In this document: positions 63,337 to 64,000 of the stretch, in pieces | Layout of the letters: each line of letters opens with the position of its first letter | How positions within the stretch are numbered: the first letter of the stretch is position 1 | Assembly: GCA_000824785.1 (NCBI GenBank) | Contig: CCNB01000034.1 | Location: 152,269 to 216,268, forward strand | Direction: 5' to 3' | DNA: 64,000 nt | Source: Mesorhizobium plurifarium | GTDB taxonomy: Bacteria > Pseudomonadota > Alphaproteobacteria > Rhizobiales > Rhizobiaceae | Position numbers and translations under genes: made by a program | Notes under the pieces: generated by a model | Databases searched by the model: none | Seen by the model: the letters and a program-made list of their open reading frames with translations, nothing else | Told to the model about the DNA's origin: nothing

Positions 63337-64000
63337 TCACTCGGCCGCTTGCAATTCCTCGCTTGCCAGCGGTCTTTGCAGACGCTCGATCAGCCGCGCA
63401 CGCTCGCCCGCCGCCTTCGCGGCGCTGGCCTGCCGGACATGGCCATAGCCGCGGATCAGCGACGGCACCGAGGCCAGGGCCGTCGCAGCCTCCACCCTGC
63501 CCGGCGCCAACGCTTTGGCGATCAGGTCGAGATCGGCCTCGTAGTCTCTCAGCGACTGGCGCTCCATGCGCCGCTCGGCCGTGTAGCCGAAAAGATCGAA
63601 GGCGGTTCCGCGCAGGCCCTTCATTGCCGCCAGCAGCCGGAAGCCCTTCATCATCCACGGGCCGAAGCTCGATTTCCGAGGTTTGCCGTCATTGGTGCGC
63701 CGGCCGAGGATCGGCGGCGCGAGATGGAACTCGAGCTTGTCATAGCTCTGGAACTGCTTGGCGAGGTCGGCGGCGAAAGTGCCGTCGGTGTAGAGCCGCG
63801 CCACCTCATACTCGTCCTTGATCGCCATCAGCTTGAAGAGGTTCCTGGCGGCTGCCTCGGTCACCGCGGTCGAGCCGGGCACGGCCTTGGCTTCGGCGGC
63901 GCGCACCATCGCCACACGATCGGCGTAGCGCCTGGCGTAGGCGGCGTTCTGATAGGCGGTGAGGAAGGCCATGCGGCGGGCGATGATATCGTCCAGCGTC
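63337..64000 (-). CDS. Indolepyruvate ferredoxin oxidoreductase-like protein, C-terminal part (cut by window edge)
   Basis: The frame is open to the right edge and ends at 63337. The visible C-terminal 221 residues hold the conserved RRMAFLTAYQNAAYARRYADRV, LFKLMAIKDEYEVARLYTDG and GTAFDLFGYTAERRMERQ, with a C-terminal LIRGYGHVRQASAAKA. This is the DUF6537-type tail of the long fused indolepyruvate ferredoxin oxidoreductases, which oxidatively decarboxylate arylpyruvates with CoA and ferredoxin. The thiamine and iron-sulfur domains lie outside. Confidence rests on the sequence type of the tail. Confidence 0.82.
   Translation of the reverse strand, partial: TLDDIIARRMAFLTAYQNAAYARRYADRVAMVRAAEAKAVPGSTAVTEAAARNLFKLMAIKDEYEVARLYTDGTFAADLAKQFQSYDKLEFHLAPPILGRRTNDGKPRKSSFGPWMMKGFRLLAAMKGLRGTAFDLFGYTAERRMERQSLRDYEADLDLIAKALAPGRVEAATALASVPSLIRGYGHVRQASAAKAAGERARLIERLQRPLASEELQAAE

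Overview
The window is GC-rich chromosomal DNA of a rhizobial alphaproteobacterium, most likely Mesorhizobium or a close relative. The basis is recognition of protein types (a CP4-like AroA, the FYDLN protein, the cox IV-pntA-pntAA-pntB order, many sugar ABC importers) and of dispersed palindromic repeats familiar from Mesorhizobium; no database search was possible.

1-10.3 kb: an L-fucose/L-fuconate type sugar-acid catabolic locus. A leftward operon runs from a solute-binding protein through two permeases and an MsmK-type ATPase into an enolase-superfamily dehydratase, a RhaM-type mutarotase, a Gfo/Idh/MocA oxidoreductase, a MaoC protein, an SDR, and an L-fuconate dehydratase cut by the window edge. 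Divergent are an IclR regulator and an L-fuconolactonase-type amidohydrolase. A lone Phd/YefM antitoxin follows.

10.7-19.5 kb: a second leftward operon. It combines a MaoC protein, a class III CoA-transferase, a signal-less binding-protein homologue, an exported binding protein, a ribose-type ATPase split into two overlapping genes, and two permeases. A beta-propeller lactonase is divergent.

20.0-35.6 kb: a segment bounded by an intact tRNA-Ala(GGC) and, in direct orientation 15.5 kb away, a decayed copy of the 3' part of that tRNA. This is the geometry of a genomic island, although no integrase is visible. It carries a sulfotransferase and a long leftward catabolic string: ribose-type importer, HisD-like dehydrogenase, LacI regulator, an unrecognised small gene, an MBL-fold hydrolase, a gulonate/hydroxyacyl dehydrogenase, an SDR, PdxA2 and a DUF1537 kinase. 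Perfect palindromes that look like LacI operators lie before the binding-protein gene (one) and the ATPase gene (two, abutting). Kinase plus PdxA2 suggests a four-carbon sugar acid (threonate type) as substrate.

35.8-40.5 kb: housekeeping block (FYDLN acidic protein, aroA, cmk, rpsA, terminator). 40.6-49.3 kb: an SDR, then a basic-amino-acid locus with DDAH-like hydrolase, TetR and AruI-like decarboxylase on one strand and a HisP/ArgT/HisQ/HisM-type importer plus an Ldh-family reductase on the other. 49.6-53.4 kb: DoxX, an NDUFA9-like protein, a P450 and an FMN reductase. 53.6-59.9 kb: gyrB, then convergent pntB-pntAA2-pntA1 with cox IV. 60-64 kb: a FeeM-type N-acyl amino acid synthase homologue, a membrane GGDEF-EAL protein, and the C-terminal part of an indolepyruvate ferredoxin oxidoreductase-like protein cut by the right edge.

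Intergenic palindromic repeats occur at 37.8, 40.5, 46.5, 48.2 and 51.2 kb. Three of them share a hairpin loop sequence although their stems differ.
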